Source: Prevotellaceae bacterium (lineage in GTDB: Bacteria; Bacteroidota; Bacteroidia; Bacteroidales; UBA932). Taken from it: a stretch of 9,448 nt of DNA. The DNA lies in contig JAIROQ010000058.1 of assembly GCA_031257455.1 (NCBI GenBank), forward strand, positions 1 to 9,448, written 5' to 3'. Shown piece by piece: positions 1 to 6,610 of the stretch. Below the pieces are notes generated by a model. The model was not told where the DNA came from. It saw nothing but the letters and a program-made list of their open reading frames with translations, and searched no databases. Every line of letters begins with the position of its first letter. The stretch's first letter is position 1. The translations under genes were made by a program, and so were the position numbers.

Positions 1-901
1 CTCCGTAACATGCGTAGATGCTACATGCACTGCAATATACTTCATATCCACTTCGTACAGAACTCCATATTGCATTTTTATTTTTGGCCGGCAATGCATT
101 AGCTGACCATAAACACTTGAGTTCTGTGCCAGTGGGCCAGCGCCAACCGGATGGACATAGAGCATTCGGGTTCCACATACTAGTACCGGCAAATGATGTT
201 TTTACTTCAAGTTGCGTACCGCTGCAAGTAGTATAAGTTGCTTGATCAGCCGGCAAATCTCTACAATAACTACCGACAGCCGTTAATCCGGGAGCGCAAG
301 TACATCCGTTATGAACAACATCTCGTCCAATACCGCCAGGACAACCGGTGGCGTCAGTCAGTGAATTTATACAAGTACCAACATATTGATTGCCATTTTG
401 TATAGTGCCATCACCGATTACAGTAAATGGCGGAGTGCCTTTCAGCGTATAAGTTCCACTGTTATATGAAGCGGCATTTGGCGGACAATCGCTTGTATAG
501 GCGCACCAATTAAATCTGGTGTTTGCAGGAATGTTGAGGAACGATACGGTAATCGTTGTGCTATAACTGCCGGTAGCGCCATTCAACCAAAAACCCTTAT
601 CGTTTCCGGTTTCCTGCGTTGGTGTCCCGGAAATAGCCGTAGGCGTTCCTGATATTAACGCGCGTGTCCACGTATTGCCAGAAGTAGTATTGTCAGGATT
701 TATTTTTAGAAAGTCAATCCACACCCAGATTTTAGCATGGTGCGATTGTCCGTCTACAATAGGAACACTATTCCATGACACACTGAATTTCACCGTTGGC
801 GAAGCGGTGTACGTAGCGCCAAGCATTTCAATATTAATGTGGCTTTGTGCGCTTGCAGTAATGCTTGCAAACATCGTCAAAAGAAAGAAAATTTTTTTCA
901 T
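1..901 (-). CDS. Secreted cysteine-rich FISUMP-like protein, N-terminal 300 codons, runs off the left edge
   Basis: Reading the minus strand from an ATG at 901-899 gives an open frame with no stop through base 1, so only the first 300 residues are present. Residues 1-18 form a clear signal peptide: Lys2-Lys3, a hydrophobic core (IFFLLTMF) and an A-S-A cleavage site before Gln19. The mature part is rich in Gly, Ser, Thr, Asn and aromatic residues. It has many cysteines, including NWCAYTSDCPP at 131-141, a dense Cys/Gly stretch around 185-215 and a cluster at the truncated end. CPSGWRWPTGTEL at 249-261 resembles the core of FISUMP (Fibrobacter succinogenes major paralogous) domains, which occur in surface proteins of gut Bacteroidota. 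Export to the periplasm or surface is inferred. A C-terminal T9SS sorting domain would lie outside the window. Codons are more AT-rich than in valS or tldD. Frame and export are secure; the family is a tentative reading. Confidence 0.82.
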   Translation of the reverse strand, partial: MKKIFFLLTMFASITASAQSHINIEMLGATYTASPTVKFSVSWNSVPIVDGQSHHAKIWVWIDFLKINPDNTTSGNTWTRALISGTPTAISGTPTQETGNDKGFWLNGATGSYSTTITVSFLNIPANTRFNWCAYTSDCPPNAASYNSGTYTLKGTPPFTVIGDGTIQNGNQYVGTCINSLTDATGCPGGIGRDVVHNGCTCAPGLTAVGSYCRDLPADQATYTTCSGTQLEVKTSFAGTSMWNPNALCPSGWRWPTGTELKCLWSANALPAKNKNAIWSSVRSGYEVYCSACSIYACYG

Positions 902-989
902 AATAATATAATTTAAAGGTTTGAAAATCCAAAAATTTAATGCTTTAGTGCGCCGGCACTTTTAATTTTTTTAGTTCTTAACTTTTTTT

Positions 990-1046
990 GTAGCGTCAGG
1001 GTTGTTTCCAAACACAAACTTTTTCTATAAAACAACCCCTTGCTAC
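990..1046. repeat. Inverted repeat, GTAGC and GGGTTGTTT arms
   Basis: The left arm 990-1007 reads GTAGC, four bases, then GGGTTGTTT. The right arm 1030-1046 reads AAACAACCC, three bases, then GCTAC. Fourteen base pairs in two blocks enclose a small internal loop and a 22-nt apical loop. Read on the plus strand the stem is followed by GATTTTTT, which looks like an intrinsic terminator, but no plus-strand gene precedes it. On the minus strand it would sit in the leader of the secreted-protein gene, about 90-145 nt upstream of the start codon, without a following U-tract. Function is unknown. Confidence 0.6.
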
Positions 1047-1127
1047 GATTTTTTAGTCATTGCCATTTTTCACGATTTCTACGGTTGTTTTCGAGATTTT
1101 TCTTAAAAAGAAAACGTGAATTTCAGT

Positions 1128-1241
1128 TTATAATTGTTAGAGGCCTTGAGAAACCCACATCCGTAAAATAAATTAAAACTCACGTTATATACATGAATTT
1201 AGCACGGATGTTGAAATTTCTCAAGTTTCTAACACCAATAA
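1128..1241. repeat. Long imperfect inverted repeat, about 37-nt arms
   Basis: The left arm 1128-1164 and the reverse complement of 1204-1241 share, in order, TTAT, TGTTAGA, CTTGAGAAA and ACATCCGT, separated by short mismatched or indel segments. The AT-rich loop between them is 39 nt. In minus-strand RNA this would be a large stem in the leader of the secreted-protein gene. Arm length and ordered conservation make chance unlikely. It could be a decayed miniature inverted-repeat element or a regulatory stem; the sequence alone does not decide. Confidence 0.6.
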
Positions 1242-1262
1242 AAAAGAACATATACAACGCTG

Positions 1263-1270
1263 CAAATATA
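1263..1270 (-). promoter_or_regulatory. Probable Bacteroidota -7 box for the secreted-protein gene
   Basis: The minus strand reads TATATTTG followed by CA, an exact match to the Bacteroidota -7 consensus TAnnTTTG. No TTTG lies at the expected -33 distance. If used, transcription would start near 1257 and leave a leader of about 355 nt before the ATG at 901, containing the inverted repeats at 1128-1241 and 990-1046. I found no better box closer to the gene. Confidence 0.45.
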
Positions 1271-1273
1271 CAT

Positions 1274-1312
1274 GAAAATTTTTAATATCCATACAGGCGG
1301 ATAAAAATTTTC
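1274..1312. repeat. Perfect 11-bp AT-rich inverted repeat
   Basis: GAAAATTTTTA at 1274-1284 is exactly complementary to TAAAAATTTTC at 1302-1312, with a 17-nt loop. It lies immediately upstream (minus-strand sense) of the putative -7 box at 1263-1270, where a regulator could bind. Because both arms are only A and T apart from one G/C pair, chance is a real possibility. Confidence 0.4.
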
Positions 1313-1395
1313 AACAAAATTTATAGGGGAGAGGAACTAATATATAGCATCGACTTGGTTTACATAAAGAGTAAAGTCGGGCGTTGTGTTTTTAG

Positions 1396-1432
1396 ATGCA
1401 GAAAACAGCATAAAGAAGAAAACTTTCTGCAT
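1396..1432 (-). repeat. Hairpin downstream of sufE
   Basis: ATGCAGAAA (1396-1404) pairs perfectly with TTTCTGCAT (1424-1432) around a 19-nt loop, 67 nt beyond the sufE stop codon. It may mark the 3' end of the ricT-gldH-sufE transcript. It lacks a U-tract on the minus strand, so it is listed as a hairpin and not as a terminator. Confidence 0.4.
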
Positions 1433-1483
1433 ATTATATGTTTCTACTACTGATTCGCATAACTCAATTCGTGTAATTCGTGG

Positions 1484-1511
1484 ACTAACTCATAACTCTT
1501 AGTTCTTAGTT
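1484..1511. repeat. 7-bp tandem array across the sufE stop codon
   Basis: On the minus strand, from 1511 downward, four units of period 7 read AACTAAG, AACTAAG, AGTTATG, AGTTAGT. The first two are identical and encode the end of SufE (Thr-Lys-Asn-stop); the last two are degenerate copies. The 10-mer GAGTTATGAG in this array also occurs on the plus strand at 3692-3701 in the ricT-valS spacer. Confidence 0.6.
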
Positions 1512-1918
1512 CCAAAAATCAGGGCGTATGTTTTCATTTGTTTAATCATTGCCAACAGTCCGTTGGCGCGGGTAGGAGACAGGTTTTCTTTTAATCCGAT
1601 AGCTTCGATAAAATGCAGGTTGGCGTCTATAATATCTTGGGGCGTCTGTCCCGAAAACACGCGCACCAGTAGCGATACGATACCTTTGGTAATAATCGCG
1701 TCACTGTCGGCGGTATAGTACACCCGTCCATTTTCAAACTGCGCATCCAGCCAGACCCGCGACTGGCAACCGCTAATCAGGTTCTGTTCCACTTTGTTTT
1801 TTTCATCGAATGGCGGCAATAATTTTCCCAGTTCAATCAGGTATTCGTACTTGTCCATCCAGTCGGTGAATAATGCAAATTCTTCGGTTACCTGCTGCTC
1901 TATTTCTTCGATACGCAT
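1499..1918 (-). CDS. sufE: SufE family Fe-S cluster assembly sulfur acceptor
   Basis: The 139-residue product matches the SufE family over its full length and is almost exactly the family's usual size. SufE accepts persulfide sulfur from a SufS-type cysteine desulfurase and passes it to the SufBCD scaffold in the cytoplasm. The persulfide-carrying cysteine is Cys51 in the signature LISGCQSRVW (residues 47-56). Downstream, TADSDAIITKGIVSLLVRVFSGQTP (from about residue 69) and the Asn/Leu/SPTRANGL segment near the C-terminus are further family hallmarks. It is the last gene of the ricT-gldH-sufE group, starting 31 nt after gldH with an AT-rich upstream region and no Shine-Dalgarno. No sufS or sufBCD gene is in the window. 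The last codons (Thr-Lys-Asn-stop) fall inside a 7-bp repeat array, so the extreme C-terminus may have been reshaped by it. Confidence 0.95.
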   Translation of the reverse strand: MRIEEIEQQVTEEFALFTDWMDKYEYLIELGKLLPPFDEKNKVEQNLISGCQSRVWLDAQFENGRVYYTADSDAIITKGIVSLLVRVFSGQTPQDIIDANLHFIEAIGLKENLSPTRANGLLAMIKQMKTYALIFGTKN

Positions 1919-1949
1919 AACAATAAAATTAGTGTGTGGCCTGCCGGAC

Positions 1950-2423
1950 TTACTCTTCCATCCGTTCTATGCGGATGCCCACAGCCCTGACGCCCGGCAG
2001 TTTTTCGTTCCGCATCAGGTGGGCGATACGGAAGCAGTAGTCGCCGCATTGCCGGAAGCGAACGCCGGTGCGAAATTCCAGCCGGCTGTCTATCCATTTT
2101 CCGCCGGTTTTCCCGTTCCATTTCCCGTCTTCCATGAGGCGGTATTCCACCGTGTCGCGGACGGTAATGCCCGATGGCGCGGTAGTGGCTACCGAGAGGA
2201 TGATGTTGCTGTACGGGTAGTCGTCCGTATAGCGCAAGGCGAGCAAAATCGTGCAATACGACAGGGTGTCTTCTACCGGCAATATGACGGGAATAATACT
2301 GTCCTTATGCCACATTGCCTGTGGAAGGGTTACCTGTTGTTCCGCCATGCCGTTGTATTCGCACGAAAGGCAAAAGAGCGCAATCACGGCGGGGAGGATA
2401 CTACTTTTGAGCCTTATTTTCAT
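1950..2423 (-). CDS. gldH: Gliding motility / T9SS-associated lipoprotein GldH
   Basis: The protein is 157 residues if translation starts at the ATG at 2423. I chose this start because it gives an immediate lipoprotein signal: MKIRLK, a hydrophobic stretch, then Cys21 in a relaxed C-L-S-C lipobox. The frame stays open upstream to an ATG at 2504, but that adds 27 polar residues inside ricT and would bury the signal. The C-terminal half carries the GldH pattern: DYPYSNI (residues 68-74), a VRDTVEYRL segment, DGKWNGKTGGKW, RTGVRF and a closing LPGVRAVGIRIE stretch. GldH is an outer-envelope lipoprotein needed for gliding in Flavobacterium johnsoniae and conserved across T9SS-bearing Bacteroidota, including non-gliders. 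Its start overlaps the ricT stop by 23 nt, so translational coupling is likely. Confidence 0.9.
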   Translation of the reverse strand: MKIRLKSSILPAVIALFCLSCEYNGMAEQQVTLPQAMWHKDSIIPVILPVEDTLSYCTILLALRYTDDYPYSNIILSVATTAPSGITVRDTVEYRLMEDGKWNGKTGGKWIDSRLEFRTGVRFRQCGDYCFRIAHLMRNEKLPGVRAVGIRIERMEE

Positions 2424-3591
2424 GTTGGTGGGATGACGTTTTTCCGAATGGTTTATTACGGCGTTGCCGGTTGTGTTTGCGGCGTGGTTTTTTCTTTCTG
2501 TCAAAACGGGTGATGCTGTCTTCGCCTACGGTGTCTTTGAAAGTAGCGGGTTGTTCCTGTTTTGTTGTATTTTTTGTCAAGGCGGGGATTTTAGTTCCCT
2601 GTTTGTTCAATGCTACAAATTCTTTTACGCGCGCCACCGGAATACTCGTTAATTCGCCGTTTCCGGCCGCATCCGGCGTAAAAGACATGACGCCTTTCAG
2701 TACATCGGTTTTTTGCAGGAACAATTGTCCGTCCATAGTTTCAAGCGGGGCGGTTACTTTCGGGAAATCTTTTTGCGCGTCTATATATAAGGCTACTTCA
2801 TGGTTCAGGCAGCATTTCAGCTTGCCGCATTGTCCGGTCAGTTTTTGCGGATTGAGCGCCAGTTCCTGCCAGCGGGCGGCATTGGCATTGACGGTGGAAA
2901 AGCCCGACATCCATTGCGAGCAGCAGAGTTCGCGGCCGCACACGCCCAATCCCCCAATAAGCCCGGCTTCCTGCCGTGCGCCGATTTGCCGCATTTCAAT
3001 GCGGATATGAAATTCGGTGGCCAGCAGTTTTATCAATTCCCGGAAATCGACCCGTTCATCGGCTATATAATAGAAGATGGCTTTACTGCCGTCTCCTTGG
3101 AATTCCACGTCTCCGATTTTCATGTCCAATTCCAGGCTTGCCGCCAGTTGCCGCGATTTAATCATGGTCGTATGTTCGCGGGCGATGGCGTCCTGCCATT
3201 TCTCGATGTCAAACGGTTTTGCTTTCCGGTAAATTTTTTTAAATTCATACGTATCCGGCGTTATATTTTGCCGCATCATTTGCCGCCGGACTAATTGCCC
3301 CCCCATGTTTATAATGCCTATGTCATGTCCCGAAACGGCTTCCACCGCCACAATGTCGCCGACAGACAACGGCAGTTTATTGACGTTTTTGTAAAATCCC
3401 TTATGGGTATTTTTAAACCGGATTTCAAAAATATCCTGTACCTGATAATTGTCCGGGAGATTGTTCATCCAGTTATAGCTGGACAGTTTGCAACAGCCGG
3501 GACACATGGCCATGTCCCATTCTTTTTGTTCGGTTTGTCGTTTGCGGCAACCGCGTTCGCAGTCGCTGGCATATATATAATGTGTCTTCAT
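2401..3591 (-). CDS. ricT: PSP1 domain protein, RicT/YaaT-like
   Basis: The 396-residue protein has a central PSP1-type domain, roughly residues 45-300, with the family cysteine motifs CGRELCC (218-224) and CGKLKCC (255-261). Bacillus RicT (YaaT) works with RicA and RicF in a complex that carries 4Fe-4S clusters and affects RNase Y-dependent RNA maturation, competence, sporulation and biofilm formation; its role in Bacteroidota is not established. Two features go beyond the core. The N-terminus carries five extra cysteines (C11, C15, C30, C33, C34) in CxxxC and CPGCC patterns. The tail from about residue 330 is low-complexity and very basic (DRKKKPRRKHNRQRR), as in nucleic-acid-binding tails. 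A -7 box lies 24 nt upstream of the ATG, supporting this start, although a shorter start near Met27 or Met29 cannot be excluded. It overlaps gldH at its 3' end. Confidence 0.88.
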   Translation of the reverse strand: MKTHYIYASDCERGCRKRQTEQKEWDMAMCPGCCKLSSYNWMNNLPDNYQVQDIFEIRFKNTHKGFYKNVNKLPLSVGDIVAVEAVSGHDIGIINMGGQLVRRQMMRQNITPDTYEFKKIYRKAKPFDIEKWQDAIAREHTTMIKSRQLAASLELDMKIGDVEFQGDGSKAIFYYIADERVDFRELIKLLATEFHIRIEMRQIGARQEAGLIGGLGVCGRELCCSQWMSGFSTVNANAARWQELALNPQKLTGQCGKLKCCLNHEVALYIDAQKDFPKVTAPLETMDGQLFLQKTDVLKGVMSFTPDAAGNGELTSIPVARVKEFVALNKQGTKIPALTKNTTKQEQPATFKDTVGEDSITRFDRKKKPRRKHNRQRRNKPFGKTSSHQHENKAQK

Positions 3592-3614
3592 TAGAATCTT
3601 TTTTTCGGTGAATG

Positions 3615-3622
3615 CAAAGATA
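3615..3622 (-). promoter_or_regulatory. Bacteroidota -7 box for ricT-gldH-sufE
   Basis: The minus strand reads TATCTTTG followed by CA, an exact TAnnTTTG match. It lies 24 nt upstream of the ricT ATG, giving a predicted leader of about 15-18 nt. No TTTG is visible at -33. Orientation and spacing fit a promoter for the whole three-gene group. Confidence 0.65.
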
Positions 3623-3657
3623 CGAAAAAATTGCAGATTGACGGCGCAGTTCAGTTT

Positions 3658-3677
3658 GCAGTAGCAGTAGGCAGTGG
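3658..3677. repeat. Short GCAGTAG tandem array
   Basis: Three units in register read GCAGTA (one base short), GCAGTAG and GCAGTGG. This is the first of three tandem arrays with different words that fill most of the ricT-valS spacer. Short and imperfect, but adjacent to clearer arrays of the same period. Confidence 0.45.
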
Positions 3678-3679
3678 CA

Positions 3680-3707
3680 ATTATGAATTATGAGTTATGA
3701 GGTATGA
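3680..3707. repeat. ATTATGA heptamer array, four copies
   Basis: Four units of exactly 7 bp read ATTATGA, ATTATGA, GTTATGA and GGTATGA. They lie in the ricT-valS spacer, left of the 12-bp palindrome. No coding role is apparent. Confidence 0.7.
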
Positions 3708-3711
3708 GTTG

Positions 3712-3723
3712 GCTGGCGCCAGC
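3712..3723. repeat. Perfect 12-bp palindrome GCTGGCGCCAGC
   Basis: A self-complementary GC-rich 12-mer sits between the ATTATGA array and the AATCAGA array and contrasts with the AT-rich sequence on both sides. It lies 39 nt beyond the valS stop codon. Possible roles include a cruciform, a terminator stem or a dimeric protein-binding site; there is no loop and no clear U-tract, so no function is assigned. Confidence 0.6.
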
Positions 3724-3724
3724 A

Positions 3725-3770
3725 AATCAGAAATCAGCAATCAGAAATTAGAAATTAGAAATCAGAAATC
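3725..3770. repeat. AATCAGA heptamer array across the valS stop codon
   Basis: Six full units plus four bases, period exactly 7: AATCAGA, AATCAGC, AATCAGA, AATTAGA, AATTAGA, AATCAGA, AATC. Read on the minus strand, the first copies encode the last residues of ValS (Asp-Phe) and its TGA stop; the rest extends into the spacer. This is the clearest tandem array in the window. Confidence 0.85.
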
Positions 3771-6440
3771 TAACGCTGCTAACTGTTCTTCGATAGCTTT
3801 GATGCGCGCTTCGCCATCGGACAGTTTTTTGCGCTCCAATGTGACGACTTGCTCCGGCGCATGTTGCACAAACTTTTCATTACATAATTTTTGTTGAATA
3901 GACGCTACGAATTTTTGTTGATACGCCAGGTCTTCCCTGAGTTTCTTCGTTTCTTCTTCCACGTTCAGCAATGCGCCGAGGGGTACGAAAAATTCGGTAG
4001 CGTCCACGAGGAAGGAATGGCCGTTCTGCGCTTCCGGCTGCCCGCCGCTATGGATAGCGCGAAGGTTTGCCATCTTTTGCAGCACCGGGAACAGGCTTTC
4101 TTCGAATGCGCCTTTCACATACAGTTCCAATGGCTCTTTCGGTGAAATATTCCTGCTTTGGCGCAGGGTACGGATAGCGGTAACTGCATTTTGCAATTGT
4201 TCGAAATGCGTCAGGCGGGTAGCGTCAAATTCATTGGCATAAGGCTGTAACTGCACCATCAGGCTTTCGCCGGGCTGGCGTTCGGCGAGCCGCTGCCAGA
4301 TTTCTTCGGTGATAAACGGCATGAATGGGTGCAATACCCGTAAAAGGCGGTCAAAAAACAGCAGCGTTGCGTCAAGCGTCATCTTGTCTATGGCTGCGCC
4401 CCCTTGCGGTTTAATGATTTCGAGATACCATGCGCAGAAATCGTCCCAGAACAGTTTGTAGATTTTCATCAATGCTTCGGAGAGGCGGTATTTTTCAAAA
4501 TCGTCATTGATTTCTATCAATGTTTTCCTGAACACATCGCGAAACCATTCCACTGCCTGCGCAGCGGCTGCCGGCGGTGCGGTATTTTCGTCGGGCTGCC
4601 ATCCCCTGACCAAGCGGAAGGCGTTCCAGATTTTGTTGCAGAAGTTGCGTCCCTGTTCGCACAGGGCTTCGTCAAACGGCAGGTCATTGCCGGCGGGGGA
4701 AGTGAGCAACATGCCCATGCGCACGCCATCTGCGCCGTATTTATTCATCAGTTCTACCGGGTCGGGCGAGTTGCCGAGCTGTTTCGACATTTTCCGTCCG
4801 AGATGGTCGCGGACGATGCCCGTCAAATAAACATTTTTGAAGGGGTAACCGCCTGCCCATTCGTAGCCGGCGATAATCATCCGCGCCACCCAGAAGAACA
4901 GGATTTCCGGTGCAGTAACCAAATCGGACGTGGGATAATAGTACTGCAAATCGCGGTTGGGGTCAACTTCCTCGCCGCTGCCCGGTACATCGGGGTCGAA
5001 CACGGAGACCGGCCACAGCCAAGACGAAAACCACGTATCAAGGCAATCATTGTCCTGTTGCAGGTCGGCGGCTGTGAGTGATTTATTTTTCGTTTGCACG
5101 CGCGCCAGCTGCAAGGCCTGTTCTTCATTTTCGGCAACCACAAAACGGCCGTCCGGCAGATACCATGCCGGGATACGGTGTCCCCACCACAGTTGCCGCG
5201 AGATACACCAGTCTTTGATGTTCTCCATCCAGTGGCGGTAAGTATTTTTGAATTTCGGCGGATACAATTGCACGTCTTCTTCTTCTACCGCTGCAAGCGC
5301 CGGCGCCGCCAGTTCCGCCATTTTTACAAACCATTGCATGGACAGTTTCGGTTCAATCGGCACATCGGTACGTTCGGAATAGCCCACCTTGTTGGTATAA
5401 TTTTCCACTTTTTCCAACAGTCCGGCAGCCGCCAAATCCTTTTCTATCTGTTGGCGGACGGCAAAACGGTCTTGCCCGACATATACCTGCGCTTTCTCGT
5501 TCAGCGTGCCGTTGTCGTTGAAAATATCAATCACTTCCAATCGGTGTTTTTCGCCGAGCAGGTAGTCGTTAATATCGTGCGCGGGCGTTACTTTCAGGCA
5601 GCCCGTACCAAATTCCCTGTCCACATATTCATCTTCAATCACCGGTACTTCGCGGCCAACGAGCGGCACAATGACCGTCTTTCCTTTGAGGTGGGCGGTG
5701 GCCGGATTGTCCGGATGAATGGCCACCGCCGTATCGCCCATAATTGTTTCGGGGCGCGTGGTGGCAATGGTAAGGTAAGCTCCGGCAGTCCCGGCATCAG
5801 CTCCTCCTACTGGGGTCAGGGGGTCTTTTATTTTGTACCGCACATAATACAGTTTCCCCTGCTGCTCTTTATGGACGACCTCTTCATCGCTTACGGCGGT
5901 GAGGGCTTGCGGGTCCCAGTTGACCATACGCACGCCGCGATAAATTTTCCCTTTGCGGAATAAATCGACAAATACGCGGATTACGCTGCGCGAATACGCT
6001 TCATCCATCGTGAAGCTGGTGCGTTCCCAATCGCACGATGCGCCGAGTTTTTTCAACTGTTCGAGGATGATGCCGCCATGTTTGCACGTCCATTCCCAGG
6101 CATGTTCCAAAAACTGTTCGCGCGTCAAATCCTGTTTCCGGATGCCTTCGGCGGCTAATTTCGCCACTACTTTGGCTTCAGTGGCAATGGATGCATGGTC
6201 GGTACCCGGCACCCAGCAGGCATTTTTGCCCAGCATCCGCGCACGGCGTACCAGCACGTCCTGAATGGTGTTATTAAGCATGTGCCCCATGTGCAGTACG
6301 CCGGTAACATTCGGCGGTGGAATGACGACCGTATAAGGCACGCGCTCGTCCGGTTCGGAATGGAATAATCCATGTTCCATCCACCATGCATACCATTTGC
6401 TTTCCACTTCGGCGGGATTGTATTTTGCTGCCAGTTCCAT
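3762..6440 (-). CDS. valS: Valyl-tRNA synthetase
   Basis: The 892-residue class I aminoacyl-tRNA synthetase charges tRNA-Val with valine in the cytoplasm, using ATP. Domains in order: N-terminal Rossmann part with the HIGH-type motif HMGH (50-53) inside [15 protein letters not shown]; the inserted CP1 editing domain, which hydrolyses mischarged Thr-tRNA, with TTRPET at 227-232; return to the catalytic fold at [13 protein letters not shown] (412-424); the KMSKS-type loop KMSKQ (550-554); an alpha-helical anticodon-binding region (about 600-770); and a C-terminal coiled coil (about 825-892, rich in Glu, Lys and Gln) that contacts tRNA. Length and order are normal for bacterial ValRS. The ATG at 6440 gives the expected N-terminus (Tyr-Asn-Pro, Glu-xx-Trp-Tyr). 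A -7 box lies 27 nt upstream. The gene diverges from pfk, and its last codons lie in a 7-bp repeat array. Confidence 0.98.
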   Translation of the reverse strand: MELAAKYNPAEVESKWYAWWMEHGLFHSEPDERVPYTVVIPPPNVTGVLHMGHMLNNTIQDVLVRRARMLGKNACWVPGTDHASIATEAKVVAKLAAEGIRKQDLTREQFLEHAWEWTCKHGGIILEQLKKLGASCDWERTSFTMDEAYSRSVIRVFVDLFRKGKIYRGVRMVNWDPQALTAVSDEEVVHKEQQGKLYYVRYKIKDPLTPVGGADAGTAGAYLTIATTRPETIMGDTAVAIHPDNPATAHLKGKTVIVPLVGREVPVIEDEYVDREFGTGCLKVTPAHDINDYLLGEKHRLEVIDIFNDNGTLNEKAQVYVGQDRFAVRQQIEKDLAAAGLLEKVENYTNKVGYSERTDVPIEPKLSMQWFVKMAELAAPALAAVEEEDVQLYPPKFKNTYRHWMENIKDWCISRQLWWGHRIPAWYLPDGRFVVAENEEQALQLARVQTKNKSLTAADLQQDNDCLDTWFSSWLWPVSVFDPDVPGSGEEVDPNRDLQYYYPTSDLVTAPEILFFWVARMIIAGYEWAGGYPFKNVYLTGIVRDHLGRKMSKQLGNSPDPVELMNKYGADGVRMGMLLTSPAGNDLPFDEALCEQGRNFCNKIWNAFRLVRGWQPDENTAPPAAAAQAVEWFRDVFRKTLIEINDDFEKYRLSEALMKIYKLFWDDFCAWYLEIIKPQGGAAIDKMTLDATLLFFDRLLRVLHPFMPFITEEIWQRLAERQPGESLMVQLQPYANEFDATRLTHFEQLQNAVTAIRTLRQSRNISPKEPLELYVKGAFEESLFPVLQKMANLRAIHSGGQPEAQNGHSFLVDATEFFVPLGALLNVEEETKKLREDLAYQQKFVASIQQKLCNEKFVQHAPEQVVTLERKKLSDGEARIKAIEEQLAALDF

Positions 6441-6467
6441 AGTTTGCCCGTATAAAAATCAAGGCTG

Positions 6468-6475
6468 CAAAGGTA
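6468..6475 (-). promoter_or_regulatory. Bacteroidota -7 box for valS
   Basis: The minus strand reads TACCTTTG followed by CA, an exact TAnnTTTG match, 27 nt upstream of the valS ATG. The predicted leader is about 20 nt, too short for a T-box or peptide leader. No TTTG is seen at -33. Confidence 0.65.
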
Positions 6476-6486
6476 AGGAAAATTTG

Positions 6487-6507
6487 CGATATTCGATATT
6501 CGACTTG
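6487..6507. repeat. CGATATT heptamer pair
   Basis: Two perfect adjacent copies of CGATATT (6487-6500) are followed by a degenerate third (CGACTTG). The pair lies just upstream of the valS -7 box, about where its -33 element would be expected. Weak by itself; it shares the 7-bp period of the other spacer arrays. Confidence 0.45.
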
Positions 6508-6529
6508 CGGCCTGCGGTATGTTCACCTT

Positions 6530-6557
6530 ATTCAACATTCAAAACTCAAAATTCAAA
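6530..6557. repeat. ATTCAAA heptamer array, four copies
   Basis: Four units of exactly 7 bp: ATTCAAC, ATTCAAA, ACTCAAA, ATTCAAA. The array ends 9 nt before the pfk -7 box and occupies the position where a -33 element would be expected. Its A/T content could affect promoter bending or UP-like contacts, but this is inference. Confidence 0.7.
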
Positions 6558-6566
6558 AATTTTATG

Positions 6567-6574
6567 TACTTTTG
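6567..6574 (+). promoter_or_regulatory. Bacteroidota -7 box for pfk
   Basis: TACTTTTG exactly matches TAnnTTTG and lies 36 nt upstream of the pfk ATG, giving a predicted leader of about 30 nt. No TTTG occurs at -33; the ATTCAAA array lies there instead. The orientation is opposite to the valS box about 100 nt away, making a compact divergent promoter region. Confidence 0.6.
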
Positions 6575-6610
6575 TCCCTCAAATCTTAACACCTGTTAAA
6601 TATAAATGAT

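Larger units (their letters stand above)
902..1498. other. AT-rich gene-free stretch with inverted repeats
   Basis: No convincing gene was found on either strand in these 597 nt. The stretch lies downstream of sufE and upstream of the secreted-protein gene, both on the minus strand. It holds a probable minus-strand promoter box (1263-1270), inverted repeats at 990-1046, 1128-1241, 1274-1312 and 1396-1432, a tandem 9-mer pair AATTCGTGK (1466-1483), and the start of a 7-bp repeat array running into the sufE stop codon. No U-tract terminator is visible after sufE on the minus strand. Confidence 0.7.

Noticed and set aside
18..236. Small plus-strand frames at 18-236 and 675-911
   Set aside because: Both are antisense to the 300-codon secreted-protein frame, which has a convincing signal peptide and consistent composition.
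950..963. Small stem AGTGC-GCCG-GCACT before a T-rich run
   Set aside because: Only five base pairs and no gene in the matching direction.
990..1056. Intrinsic terminator on the plus strand (stem followed by T-run)
   Set aside because: The shape fits, but no plus-strand gene ends there; kept as an inverted repeat only.
990..1241. Invertible promoter flanked by inverted repeats, as in Bacteroides phase variation
   Set aside because: Both repeat pairs enclose only 22-39 nt, the arms are imperfect, and no -7 box lies between either pair. No recombinase gene is in the window.
1396..1432. Rho-independent terminator of sufE
   Set aside because: The stem is perfect, but the minus strand has no T-run after it.
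2424..2504. Upstream start for gldH at 2504
   Set aside because: It adds 27 polar residues entirely inside ricT and moves the lipoprotein signal away from the N-terminus; the ATG at 2423 fits a lipoprotein.
1794..2513. Open frame of 239 codons on the plus strand
   Set aside because: It spans antisense to parts of sufE, gldH and ricT, all of which have strong family signatures, and shows no domain of its own.
3658..3770. CRISPR array
   Set aside because: Repeat units are only 7 bp and directly adjacent, with no spacers and no cas genes nearby.
5094..5963. Open frame of 289 codons on the plus strand, opposite valS
   Set aside because: It lies wholly antisense to a full-length ValS with intact catalytic motifs, has no recognisable domain, and its composition looks like a shadow of the coding strand. 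The same applies to 4404-5081 (plus), 8782-9339 (minus, opposite tldD) and 2800-3294 (plus, opposite ricT).
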